The notes under the pieces: generated by a model
The model's input: the letters and a program-made list of their open reading frames with translations, nothing else
What the model was told of the DNA's origin: nothing
Database searches by the model: none
Origin: Bacillota bacterium
GTDB lineage: Bacteria > Bacillota > DSM-12270 > Thermacetogeniales > Thermacetogeniaceae
DNA length: 64,000 bases
Assembly: GCA_013177945.1 (NCBI GenBank)
Contig: JABLXW010000004.1
Coordinates: 1-64,000 of the forward strand
Reading direction: 5' to 3'
Made by a program: the position numbers and the translations under genes
In this document: piece after piece, positions 8,989 to 16,871 of the stretch
How positions within the stretch are numbered: position 1 is the stretch's first letter
Layout: each line of letters starts with the position of its first letter

Positions 8989-10596
8989 TTAGATTTGAAA
9001 AACCAGATGCCTCAACCAGAAAAGGTCATCCCGGGCCGGAAAATCCTTCCGGAAGTGGCCGCCCCGGCTTTCCGTCCGGAGCAGGGCGGCAACCACCGTC
9101 AGGCGCCCCAGGGTCAAAAGATTCACCGCTTCGACGGCTTCCCGCAAGGGAGCGCTGGAGGGAATCTCCTCCGCCAGTTTCTCCAGCTCTGCTGCAGCTT
9201 CAACCAGCCCCTGCCCGGTTCGAATGATCCCGGCCTTTTCCCACATCACCGTCCGCACGCGGTCTGCGACCCTCCCCCAAAAGGAATCCTCCGGCAGGGA
9301 AGCATCAACTTTGCTTTTTCCGGCAAGATACGGGGGCAACTCTGGAATTCGCCGGCCCGTCTCTTCCAGGTAGCGAATCCCCGCAGCCGCAGCCCTTGCC
9401 CCGAAGACCAGCCCTTCCAGCAGGGAGTTGCTCGCAAGGCGGTTCGCACCGTGCACCCCGTTGCAGGCAACCTCCCCGCAGGCGTACAAACCAGGTATGT
9501 TAGTTTCCCCTTCGGTGTTTGTTTTAATGCCTCCCATGATGTAGTGGGCGGCAGGAGCAACGGGAATGTAGCCCTGCGCCGGATCGAGCCCGTAGCGCTG
9601 GCAGGTGCGCCAGATATTGGGAAACCGCGCCCTGAACCTGTCCCGGTCGAGGTGGGTGATATCGAGATAGACATGGTCCGCCCCGGTTTTTTCCATTTCA
9701 AGGACAATTGCCCTTGAGACGATATCCCGGGGAGCCAGTTCTGCCAGCTCGTGAAACCTGAGCATAAACCGCTCACCCTTCACATTCCGCAAAAAGGCCC
9801 CCTCGCCCCGCACCGCCTCGGAAATCAAAAAGCGCGGAGCGCCGGACAGGGCCAGCGCCGTCGGGTGAAACTGAACAAATTCCATGTCCATCAGTTCCGC
9901 CCCGGCACGGTAAGCAGCCGCCATTCCATCCCCGGTCGCGACGGCGGGATTCGTCGTGTTAAGGTAAAGCTGGCCCGCCCCGCCGGTGGCCGCAACCACG
10001 ACCCCTGCCCGGCAGACCGTAAAACCCCCGGTCCCCGCATCCAAAACCAGGGCCCCTCCGCACCGCCCTGTGCGGGGCTCCCTGATAAAATCCACGAGAA
10101 AACAGCCCTCTTTAAGGGTGATGTTCTGCTCCCTGCGGCATTCCCGGATCAGGGCCTGGGCGATCTCCTCTCCTGTCGCATCGCTTGCATGGAGGATCCT
10201 CCGCCGCCTGTGGGCACCCTCCTGCCCCAAAGCCCAGGCATCCCCCTCACGGTCGAAGCGCACCCCCAACTCCACAAGCTCCATCACCCGCACCGGACCC
10301 TCGGTAACAAGAATTTCTACGGCGCGGGGGTCGCAAAGCCCCGCCCCTGCCGCCAGGGTGTCCTCCAGGTGAAGTACAGGGGAATCGGTTTCATCAATTG
10401 CAGCAGCAATTCCCCCCTGGGCCATCTCGGTGTTGCTGTCCTCGGCCCGCTGCTTTGTGAGCACAAGAACCGAACCGAACTCCCGCGCCTTGTAGGCGGT
10501 AAAAAGGCCGGCGATGCCGCTCCCGATAACCAAAAAATCAGCTTCGTAAGAAGGGAGCTGGTCCAGTTCCAGAGCAAAAAGATACCGGGGGGTCAC
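8989..10596 (-). CDS. nadB: L-aspartate oxidase
   Basis: A flavoprotein that oxidises L-aspartate to iminoaspartate for NadA. Anaerobes use fumarate as electron acceptor. About 535 aa. The FAD-binding VIGSGIAGLFTAYKA is at the N-terminus. FVQFHPTAL, SEAVRGEGAFL and GLYACGEVACNGVHGANRLA are family signatures. The GTG at 10596 is chosen because AAGGAGAGG lies 7 nt upstream; the longer open frame would overlap nadA. The preceding gene nadA ends 53 nt away. Confidence 0.95.
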   Translation of the reverse strand: MTPRYLFALELDQLPSYEADFLVIGSGIAGLFTAYKAREFGSVLVLTKQRAEDSNTEMAQGGIAAAIDETDSPVLHLEDTLAAGAGLCDPRAVEILVTEGPVRVMELVELGVRFDREGDAWALGQEGAHRRRRILHASDATGEEIAQALIRECRREQNITLKEGCFLVDFIREPRTGRCGGALVLDAGTGGFTVCRAGVVVAATGGAGQLYLNTTNPAVATGDGMAAAYRAGAELMDMEFVQFHPTALALSGAPRFLISEAVRGEGAFLRNVKGERFMLRFHELAELAPRDIVSRAIVLEMEKTGADHVYLDITHLDRDRFRARFPNIWRTCQRYGLDPAQGYIPVAPAAHYIMGGIKTNTEGETNIPGLYACGEVACNGVHGANRLASNSLLEGLVFGARAAAAGIRYLEETGRRIPELPPYLAGKSKVDASLPEDSFWGRVADRVRTVMWEKAGIIRTGQGLVEAAAELEKLAEEIPSSAPLREAVEAVNLLTLGRLTVVAALLRTESRGGHFRKDFPARDDLFWLRHLVFQI

Positions 10597-10649
10597 GGAG
10601 CATCCTCTCCTTAAAAAAATCCTCTTGCCTTCGCAAGAGGAGAGAAAGT

Positions 10650-11576
10650 TCACGCAAGCTCGAGCATCCGGGTGAGAGCTTTCCGCGCCCGGTCCCGAAT
10701 TTCAGGAGCCACCTCAATCCGGGGCGCAAGGTCCTCCAGCGCCCACTTCACCTTTTCCAGGGTAGTCAGCTTCATATTGGGGCAAACCATATGGGGGGCG
10801 GCGGGGTAAAAAGACTTGTCGGGGCAGGCCTTCTGCAGGGGGTAAAGCATCCCCTGCTCTGTTCCGACAATAAAAGCGGAAAAGGGAGCCTCTTTTGCGT
10901 ATTTGAGCATACCCCCTGTACTTGCAACGTGGTCCGCCAGGCGGATGACTTCAGGCCGGCACTCAGGGTGAACCATAACCACCGCACCGGGATGGCGAGT
11001 TCGCGCTGCTTCGATCTCCCCGGCCGTGAGGCTGTCGTGCACGTGGCAGTAACCGTCCCATAAAATCAAGTTACGGCCGGTTTTCCGGGCAAGGTAGAGC
11101 CCGAGATTCCGGTCAGGAACAAAGAGAACCGGTTTCTCTTTGGGGAGGGAGGAAATCACCTTTACCGCATTAGACGAGGTGCAGCAGACGTCGCTTTCCG
11201 CCTTGACCTCCGCCGAGGAGTTTACATAGGTGACAACAAGGCAGCCAGAAACCTCCGCCTTCTTCGCCCGCACCGCGGCGGCTGTGGCCATGTCGGCCAG
11301 GGGGCAGCCCGCCTCCTCCTCGGGAAGCACAACGATCTTATCAGGAGAAAGGATCTTGGCGCTTTCTGCCATAAAGTAGACGCCGCAAAAAACGATAACA
11401 TCGGCATCGGTACCTGCAGCCTGCTGGGCCAGCTGCAGGGAGTCCCCAACGAAATCGGCGACATCCTGAACCTCGGGGCGCTGGTAAAAGTGAGCCAGGA
11501 TGACCGCCCTCCGCTTTTCTTTTAATTCTCTGATTTCCCGGCTCAGCTCGGCAATCTTTGCTGTTTCCTCCCTCAT
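10650..11576 (-). CDS. nadA: Quinolinate synthase A
   Basis: A [4Fe-4S] enzyme that condenses iminoaspartate with dihydroxyacetone phosphate to quinolinate. About 308 aa. The three cluster cysteines are expected in VIVFCGVYFMAE, VMVHPECRPEV and PHMVCPNMKL, which are all present. The ATG at 11576 has a strong GGGGGAGAGGGG site 7 nt upstream. It is the first gene of the NAD/biotin/CoA/tRNA operon, transcribed from 11643-11671. Confidence 0.96.
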   Translation of the reverse strand: MREETAKIAELSREIRELKEKRRAVILAHFYQRPEVQDVADFVGDSLQLAQQAAGTDADVIVFCGVYFMAESAKILSPDKIVVLPEEEAGCPLADMATAAAVRAKKAEVSGCLVVTYVNSSAEVKAESDVCCTSSNAVKVISSLPKEKPVLFVPDRNLGLYLARKTGRNLILWDGYCHVHDSLTAGEIEAARTRHPGAVVMVHPECRPEVIRLADHVASTGGMLKYAKEAPFSAFIVGTEQGMLYPLQKACPDKSFYPAAPHMVCPNMKLTTLEKVKWALEDLAPRIEVAPEIRDRARKALTRMLELA

Positions 11577-11642
11577 TTCTGAACCCCTCTCCCCCATTTG
11601 CCAGGTTTTTCCCGGCATCCGCAAAAACGAAGATTTTCTTTT

Positions 11643-11671
11643 ATCTTACGCAAAACAACAGGCACCGTCAA
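11643..11671 (-). promoter_or_regulatory. Promoter for nadA operon
   Basis: The minus strand has TTGACG (11671-11666), a 17-bp spacer and TAAGAT (11648-11643), upstream of nadA in the intergenic region shared with the divergent plus-strand phosphoesterase gene. No known NiaR-type operator was recognised. Confidence 0.55.
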
Positions 11672-11758
11672 GCAAGAGGAGGATGAGGAAGGACTTCCGC
11701 CTTTTCTGGGCGAATCTCAAGGATAAAGATCATTTCCGGGAAAGGAGCGGAGAAGAGA

Positions 11759-12694
11759 TTGCGTCTCGGTCTGGTCAGCGACACCCATGGTGAACTGAAA
11801 AACCTGAGGGAAGCGCTCAGGCAGCTAACGCAGGTGCACAACGTAGAGAGGGTTGTACACCTGGGGGACGAATGGGAGGACGGCGAGGTTTTCAAAGAGG
11901 TGCCGGGAATCGAGGTGCTGATGATTCCTGGAGTTTACGCCCCGCAGTACCGCGACCCGGCCCTTCCCAACCGGGTGATCTGCAATTTCGAGGGCTGGGA
12001 GGTGCTTTTCACCCACGCTCCTGAGGTTCATGCCAACGACCTTCCTGAAGACCCGGACCCCCAAGAACTGGCCGCCGCCCAGAAAATAGACGTGGTGGCC
12101 TCCGGCCACACCCACATCCCGGTGCTTGAAGAAAGGGAGCATGTGCTCTGGATCAACCCCGGCCACCTGAAGGCCGAAGATAAAAAAGGGTACGCTCCCA
12201 GCTACGGGGTGCTCGAATTCCGGCCCGGTGAAATAGAAGCAAAAATCATTGATCTGGCAAGCCAGAAAACCCTGATCCAGCAGGTGTTCACCAAAAAGAA
12301 AATCACCGTGCAGGCATCCGGCCTGAAATTGAGGGCGATCCTGAACAACACGGAAACCGCCCGGAAAATCTGGGACGCCCTCCCCATTGAAGAGAAGGCA
12401 AACCTCTGGGGGGAAGAAATCTACTTCCCGATTCCCGTTGCAGCCGAGCTGGAAAACGGCCGGGAAACGGTTCGGCTGGGGGAGATCGGATACTGGCCGC
12501 CGGGCAAGGCGATCTGCTTCTTCTTCGGACCCACGCCCGGGTCAAAGGGGGATGAAATCCGCCCGTACAGCCCGGTCACCGTAGTCGGGAAACTGGTCGA
12601 CGACCCCAAGGCATTGAAAGCGGTAAGGGAAAACGAAACTGTGAAAATAACCCGCCTCTGGCAGTGCCAGCAGAACCCCTGCTTCTCTACCTGA
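11759..12694 (+). CDS. Metallophosphoesterase fused to cyclophilin-like domain
   Basis: 311 aa in two parts. Residues 1-160 are a YfcE/MJ0936-type calcineurin-like phosphoesterase with SDTHG (7-11), HLGDEWEDG (34-42), FTHAP (84-88) and GHTHIP (116-121). The usual GNHD/GNCD motif is replaced by GVYAPQY near residue 58. Residues about 185-305 resemble the TM1367-like cyclophilin fold (DUF369), with [20 protein letters not shown] and [17 protein letters not shown]. The start is TTG at 11759. It is the only plus-strand gene in the left 40 kb, and its 3' end overlaps the convergent panD by 8 nt. The substrate is unknown. Confidence 0.8.
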   Translation: MRLGLVSDTHGELKNLREALRQLTQVHNVERVVHLGDEWEDGEVFKEVPGIEVLMIPGVYAPQYRDPALPNRVICNFEGWEVLFTHAPEVHANDLPEDPDPQELAAAQKIDVVASGHTHIPVLEEREHVLWINPGHLKAEDKKGYAPSYGVLEFRPGEIEAKIIDLASQKTLIQQVFTKKKITVQASGLKLRAILNNTETARKIWDALPIEEKANLWGEEIYFPIPVAAELENGRETVRLGEIGYWPPGKAICFFFGPTPGSKGDEIRPYSPVTVVGKLVDDPKALKAVRENETVKITRLWQCQQNPCFST

Positions 12695-13055
12695 GGGCAT
12701 CCTCCGGCGAGACAACCCGGTTTTGGGAATCCACAAAGACGATCCGGGGGCGGTAATTTCGCGCATCTTCTTCGGACAGCTGCAGGTAAGACAAAATGAT
12801 CAAAACGTCGCCGGGCTGCCCGAGTCTTGCCGCCGCGCCGTTCAAGCAAACGATTCCCGAGCCCCGGGGGCCCTCGATGCAGTAGGTTTCGAATCTTGCC
12901 CCGTTGTTGTTGTTCACAACCTGCACCTTTTCGTAGGGGAGAATGTCCGCTGCATCCATGAGATCCCGGTCAATGGTAATGCTCCCCATGTAATTCAGGT
13001 CTGCACCGGTGAGCACCGCCCGGTGGATTTTGGATTTTAACATGGTTCGGAACAT
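12687..13055 (-). CDS. panD: Aspartate 1-decarboxylase
   Basis: Makes beta-alanine for pantothenate. 122 aa proenzyme. Self-cleavage between Gly24 and Ser25 is predicted in NYMGSITID, generating the pyruvoyl cofactor on the alpha chain. [14 protein letters not shown] lies in the C-terminal half. The gene overlaps panC by 19 nt, indicating translational coupling at the end of the pantothenate operon. Its own 3' end overlaps the convergent phosphoesterase gene. Confidence 0.96.
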   Translation of the reverse strand: MFRTMLKSKIHRAVLTGADLNYMGSITIDRDLMDAADILPYEKVQVVNNNNGARFETYCIEGPRGSGIVCLNGAAARLGQPGDVLIILSYLQLSEEDARNYRPRIVFVDSQNRVVSPEDALR

Positions 13056-13906
13056 GGCCCCACCTCCAGGTAAACGTTATCGATCAGCCGCGTTTTTCCG
13101 ACCCGGACTGCCGCCGCCAGCAGAACAGGCCCCTCCAGCAGAAGCAGTTCCGCCAGAGTCTGGCCGTGACAGACCTCCACATAATCCACCTCGATCAGGG
13201 GGGAGGAGGCAAGAACCTCCAGGATTCTTTTCCGCACCTTTTGAGGGTCGCGCTCTCCCTCAAATATCAGCCGGCGCCCTGCTTCCAGGGCGCGCGGCAA
13301 AGCTCGCGCTGCCTCCCTTTCCCCGGGGCTCAAATAGACGTTGCGGGAGCTTAATGCAAGACCGTCCGCTTCCCGGACAATCGGGCAGGTAACAATTTCT
13401 ACCGGAACATTCAGGTCCCGGGCCATTCTTTTAATCACCAGCGCCTGCTGGGCATCTTTCTGGCCAAAGTAGGCCCGCGTCGGCTGGACGATCTGGAAGA
13501 GCTTCATGACAACGGTGGCCACGCCCCGGAAGTGGCCGGGACGGGAACGGCCGCACATCTTTTCCGTAAGAGGGCCCGCAACCTCAACATATGTGGAGTA
13601 CCCCTCCGGGTACATCTCTTTTTCATCAGGCACAAAGACATAATCAACCCCCTCCGGCCGCGCCAGTTCCAGATCGCGTTCCAGATCCCGGGGGTATATG
13701 GCAAAATCCTCCTGGGGCCCGAACTGCAAGGGGTTGACAAAGATGCTCATGACAACGACGTCGCAATCGGCGCGGGCTCTTTTCACCAGGCTCAGGTGCC
13801 CGGCGTGGAGGTACCCCATCGTGGGGACAAAGCCAATGCTCCTTCCTTCTCCTCGCAGACCTAAAGCGATTCCCTGCATTTCCCTCACACCCGTAACAAC
13901 TCGCAT
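13037..13906 (-). CDS. panC: Pantothenate synthetase
   Basis: ATP-dependent ligation of pantoate and beta-alanine. 289 aa, standard length. The nucleotidyltransferase HxGH-type motif is in [14 protein letters not shown]. The [19 protein letters not shown] and [10 protein letters not shown] segments bind substrates. It follows panB by 101 nt; that spacer contains hairpin-forming GC-rich sequence but no U-run terminator. It overlaps panD. Confidence 0.97.
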   Translation of the reverse strand: MRVVTGVREMQGIALGLRGEGRSIGFVPTMGYLHAGHLSLVKRARADCDVVVMSIFVNPLQFGPQEDFAIYPRDLERDLELARPEGVDYVFVPDEKEMYPEGYSTYVEVAGPLTEKMCGRSRPGHFRGVATVVMKLFQIVQPTRAYFGQKDAQQALVIKRMARDLNVPVEIVTCPIVREADGLALSSRNVYLSPGEREAARALPRALEAGRRLIFEGERDPQKVRKRILEVLASSPLIEVDYVEVCHGQTLAELLLLEGPVLLAAAVRVGKTRLIDNVYLEVGPCSEPC

Positions 13907-14007
13907 CTCGCAGTCCGCACCTCTTCTATCCTGGAATCGTTAACCGGCCCCGAAGGCCTGAGAGCGAGCAGCAACCTCCGAAGGCCGCTCGCGCTTGAAA
14001 TTCCACC

Positions 14008-14817
14008 TTACCCGGCGAAGTCATAGCAGTGCTCTGGCCCCGGAAACTTCCCCTCCCTGACTTCGGCCTGGAAGTCCCGGATTGCAGCCGTGATCTGCTC
14101 GCATAAATTGGCGTACTGCTTCACGAACTTCGGAACCTTTCTCCCCGTCAAACCCAGCAGGTCATGGGTCACCAGAACCTGCCCGTCGCAGGCTGGGCCT
14201 GCCCCAATGCCCAGGGTGGGCACCCGGAGCCGGGAGGTGACTTCGGCCGCAACCTTTGCGGGCACACACTCCAGGACTAGGGCAAAAATGCCTGCTTCCT
14301 CCAGAATCAGGGCATCTTCGATCAGGCGCCGGGCGGCCTCTTCAGTCCGCCCCTGGACGCGGTAGCCTCCCAGCTGGTGCACCGACTGGGGAGTCAGGCC
14401 CAGGTGGCCCATCACGGGGATCCCGGTCTCAACCAGGGCCCTGACCGTTTCGGCCCGCTCCCTGCCGCCCTCCAGCTTTACCCCCTGCGCCCCGCCTTCC
14501 TGGAGAAAGCGCCCTCCGTTCCGGATCGCCTCGGCGATGCTGACCTGATAGGACAGGAAGGGCATATCCCCGACAACGAAGGCCCTCCGGGCACCCCGCG
14601 CCACAGCCCTGGTGTGGTGGATTATTTCATCCATCGTGACGGCCAGAGTGTTTTCGTAGCCCAGGATGACATTGCCAACCGAATCTCCTACGAGAAGAAT
14701 GTCAATCCCCGCCTCGTCAAGGAGGCGCGCCGTCGGATAATCGTAGGCGGTGAGCAGGGTGATCTTTTCGCCTTTTGCCTTCATCTCCTGCAAGGTCGCT
14801 GTTGTCACACGTGGCAT
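14008..14817 (-). CDS. panB: 3-methyl-2-oxobutanoate hydroxymethyltransferase
   Basis: Transfers a one-carbon unit from methylene-THF to alpha-ketoisovalerate, giving ketopantoate. 269 aa TIM barrel. Signatures are [27 protein letters not shown] and [17 protein letters not shown]. It lies 21 nt downstream of a Rossmann reductase candidate and upstream of panC, so the operon carries both entry branches of pantothenate synthesis. Confidence 0.97.
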   Translation of the reverse strand: MPRVTTATLQEMKAKGEKITLLTAYDYPTARLLDEAGIDILLVGDSVGNVILGYENTLAVTMDEIIHHTRAVARGARRAFVVGDMPFLSYQVSIAEAIRNGGRFLQEGGAQGVKLEGGRERAETVRALVETGIPVMGHLGLTPQSVHQLGGYRVQGRTEEAARRLIEDALILEEAGIFALVLECVPAKVAAEVTSRLRVPTLGIGAGPACDGQVLVTHDLLGLTGRKVPKFVKQYANLCEQITAAIRDFQAEVREGKFPGPEHCYDFAG

Positions 14818-14838
14818 TTTTTACTCCTCCTCTTTTCA

Positions 14839-15747
14839 TCAGGTGTTGAGCGGGCCGCCGAGAACCCCTTCAAAAAGTGCCCTGATCGCCGCAGCCTGTT
14901 CGTCCCCTAGCGTCCCCTTCGCCCGGGCCACCCTCACGGCAAAGAGCCCGAGGGTTGCGTAAACCCGGAGTTGTTCGGGCATATCTTTAAAAGCAGCAAG
15001 GTGCTTTTCAAGCGTGCCCCGGTCCCCCCGGGCAATAGGCCCTGTTAAGGCATCTGGAATCCCCAGGGCGCGTACATTATTGAGCGTTCCCGCAACCAGA
15101 GGAAGAAGCGCAGGGAGCCGCAACTCCGGCGGAATCCCGGCTGCCGCCAGGAGATCCAGGCTGCAGGCAAGAAGCCCGACCAGGTAATTGGAGGCCACGC
15201 AGGCCGCCGCGTGGTAAAGGACCTTCGCCCCGGCGTCGAGGAAGAAGAACCTGCCCTTTAATTTTTCCACAATCTCCCGGGCGAAGGAAAACCCCCGCGG
15301 GTCCCCTTCAATGCTGAAAAAGGAGCCTGGCAGCACCGCGAGGGCTTGCTCTACGCTGGCAAAGGACTGGAGAGGGTGGAGGGAAAGGGCAAGGGCGCCC
15401 TGCTCTGCCGCCGGCCTCAAAGCATCAGCGGTCAGGGCGCCGCTGGTGTGCAGGACGATCTGGCCGGGGCGAAAGGCCCCCACCCGGGCGAGTTCGGCAG
15501 CAACAGGTGCAATGGCATCATCGGTCGTGGTTAGAAAAAGCCCCTCCGCTCTCCGGGCGACCTCATCTGCCGAAAGGACCGGACAGTTCAGGCGCTTCGC
15601 AAGACTTTCCGCCGAAGCCCGGGTCCGGCTGGCGACCCCAACGATCTCGCAGCCGGCCCTCTGGAGCAGCAAGGCGAGCGCCGAACCAACTTTTCCTGCC
15701 CCAATGAAACCGAGTTTGAAAACCTTTTCTTCCATCCCCTTCACCAA
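14839..15747 (-). CDS. Rossmann-like/DUF2520 reductase, candidate ketopantoate reductase
   Basis: 302 aa. An N-terminal NAD(P)-binding GFIGAGKVGSALALLL is followed by a helical DUF2520-type C-terminal domain (YHAAACVASNYLVGLLACS). The family is uncharacterised in most genomes. Its position as first gene of an apparent reductase-panB-panC-panD unit makes NADPH-dependent ketopantoate reduction a reasonable guess, because no panE/ilvC is in the window; this is inference. The frame opens with TTG at 15747; an in-frame GTG and an ATG follow within four codons and no strong ribosome site decides between them. A terminator-like hairpin sits only 7 nt upstream. Confidence 0.75.
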   Translation of the reverse strand: MVKGMEEKVFKLGFIGAGKVGSALALLLQRAGCEIVGVASRTRASAESLAKRLNCPVLSADEVARRAEGLFLTTTDDAIAPVAAELARVGAFRPGQIVLHTSGALTADALRPAAEQGALALSLHPLQSFASVEQALAVLPGSFFSIEGDPRGFSFAREIVEKLKGRFFFLDAGAKVLYHAAACVASNYLVGLLACSLDLLAAAGIPPELRLPALLPLVAGTLNNVRALGIPDALTGPIARGDRGTLEKHLAAFKDMPEQLRVYATLGLFAVRVARAKGTLGDEQAAAIRALFEGVLGGPLNT

Positions 15748-15753
15748 ACCCCG

Positions 15754-15790
15754 AAAAAATATAAAAACCTTCTGACCGAAAAGCAGAAGG
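15754..15790 (-). terminator. Rho-independent terminator directly ahead of pan operon
   Basis: On the minus strand CCTTCTG (15790-15784) and CAGAAGG (15774-15768) form a 7-bp stem, followed by a long run of U residues (15767-15754). It ends only a few bases before the first gene of the pantothenate operon. It either stops read-through from folK or, more interestingly, acts as a conditional attenuator. Confidence 0.75.
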
Positions 15791-15955
15791 CAGCAAAAAA
15801 TTCTCCTTTTTACCCACCTTCCGTCTCAGTCCTTCTCAGGTACAAGCGGATGGTTGCCTGGAACGGCTCTCAGGGCGTTCTCCCCGGTATAGCTCCCTCC
15901 CGTTTCTATCCGGGGCTCCGCCGCAAGAAGCCTTTGTTCGCGTTAATTTGTTCGC
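15791..15955 (-). promoter_or_regulatory. Structured leader of the pan operon, candidate attenuator
   Basis: About 165 nt of minus-strand leader between a promoter and the terminator. Visible structure: a hairpin with CCCCGG/CCGGGG and inner ATAG/CTAT arms (about 15851-15915), then two smaller hairpins each with a CCTGAGA segment. AGAAGG within the second segment could pair with CCTTCT of the terminator stem and so compete with termination. A pan RNA motif upstream of panBCD genes has been described in Firmicutes. I suspect this is a member but cannot align it to the family here. Confidence 0.45.
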
Positions 15956-15960
15956 GTTAA
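15933..15960. repeat. Perfect 14-bp tandem repeat
   Basis: Two adjacent identical copies of TTTGTTCGCGTTAA (15933-15946 and 15947-15960). They lie at the predicted transcription start of the pan leader, immediately downstream of a TATAAT on the minus strand. They may be a regulator site or a simple duplication. Confidence 0.8.
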
Positions 15961-15989
15961 TTATATCACAAGGGGAGGCCCTGAAACAA
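15960..15989 (-). promoter_or_regulatory. Candidate promoter for pan operon
   Basis: The minus strand has TTGTTT (15989-15984), an 18-bp spacer and a consensus TATAAT (15965-15960). The -35 lies in the final codons of folK. Transcripts would pass through the structured leader and the terminator before the first gene. Confidence 0.5.
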
Positions 15990-16469
15990 CCTGATCTTTT
16001 CCCCGGGTGCTTTTTCGTGAAACTCCCTGAGATGCTCCCGCGTTGACCTCCCGTCCGGGTGGAGCAAATCCGGAGCGATCTCATGCAAAGGAACCAGCAC
16101 AAAATTGCGCTCGTACATCCGGGGATGGGGAAGAACCAGTTCCGGAGTTGCAAGGGTCCGGTTGTCAAAAAGCAAGAGATCGAGATCGATGACGCGGGGG
16201 CCCCACCTGATCTCCCGCTTTCTGCCGAGAGTGTTTTCGATCCCCTGAAGGACGCGGAGCAGGGCAAAGGGATCAAGGTCTGTTTCGATTTCGACCACCT
16301 GGTTGAGAAACCAGCCCTGATCCAGGAAACCCACCGGCTCTGATTCGTAAAGAGAGGAGGTGCGGGTAATCCTGATCTGGGGATGAGAATCCAGTTCCTG
16401 GCGGGCGCGGCCGAGATTGGCAGCCCGGTCACCCAGGTTGGAACCGAGCCCCACATAGGCGCGCTTCAT
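15966..16469 (-). CDS. folK: 6-hydroxymethyl-dihydropterin pyrophosphokinase (HPPK)
   Basis: Transfers pyrophosphate from ATP to 6-hydroxymethyl-dihydropterin. 167 aa. Signatures are YVGLGSNLGDR at the N-terminus and RWGPRVIDLDLLLFDN with the magnesium-binding aspartates. It overlaps folB by 4 nt and is the last gene of the HD-folP-folB-folK unit. Gene order folP-folB-folK is as in Bacillus. Confidence 0.96.
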   Translation of the reverse strand: MKRAYVGLGSNLGDRAANLGRARQELDSHPQIRITRTSSLYESEPVGFLDQGWFLNQVVEIETDLDPFALLRVLQGIENTLGRKREIRWGPRVIDLDLLLFDNRTLATPELVLPHPRMYERNFVLVPLHEIAPDLLHPDGRSTREHLREFHEKAPGEKIRLFQGLPL

Positions 16470-16846
16470 CTTGCCCGGGTCCGCCCTCTCCTGACCTCGA
16501 CCCCCACATAAGAAAAAATGCCGCCGAGCGGAGCATGGGGCTTTTTCACCCGCACCAGCACTTCTTCCGCGGTGTATTTTCCGAGAACCGCCTGGGCAAT
16601 CCGCTCCGCCAGGGCCTCGATCAGGTTGTAGCGCTCCTCCTGAACAATTCCCCGGACCAGTTCAAAGACCTCCTGGTAGTCGATGGTTTCTTCAAGCTCG
16701 TCAAGGCGCGCTGGAAAGTTCAGGTGGCAGGAAATTTCCACATCCACAATGAACCGCTGGCCCAGCTCCTGCTCCCCGGGAAGCACCCCGTGGTAGCCGT
16801 AAAATTCCATCCCGTTCAAAATGATTTTATCAAGAGGCTGCTGCAT
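16466..16846 (-). CDS. folB: Dihydroneopterin aldolase
   Basis: Cleaves dihydroneopterin to 6-hydroxymethyl-dihydropterin and glycolaldehyde. About 126 aa. The GMEFYGYHGVLPGEQELGQ N-terminal signature and the KKPHAPLGG loop are typical. The ATG at 16846 is preceded by GGTGG; a GTG three codons upstream is less likely. It overlaps folK by 4 nt and lies about 26 nt after folP. Confidence 0.95.
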   Translation of the reverse strand: MQQPLDKIILNGMEFYGYHGVLPGEQELGQRFIVDVEISCHLNFPARLDELEETIDYQEVFELVRGIVQEERYNLIEALAERIAQAVLGKYTAEEVLVRVKKPHAPLGGIFSYVGVEVRRGRTRAR

Positions 16847-16871
16847 CGTGACCACCTTTCCCCATCCGGGA

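Noticed and set aside
13907-14007. Hairpins between panB and panC as a terminator or riboswitch
   Set aside because: GCGAGC/GCTCGC and GGCC-TTCG-GGCC stems are visible but lack a U-run; ordinary intercistronic structure is a sufficient explanation.
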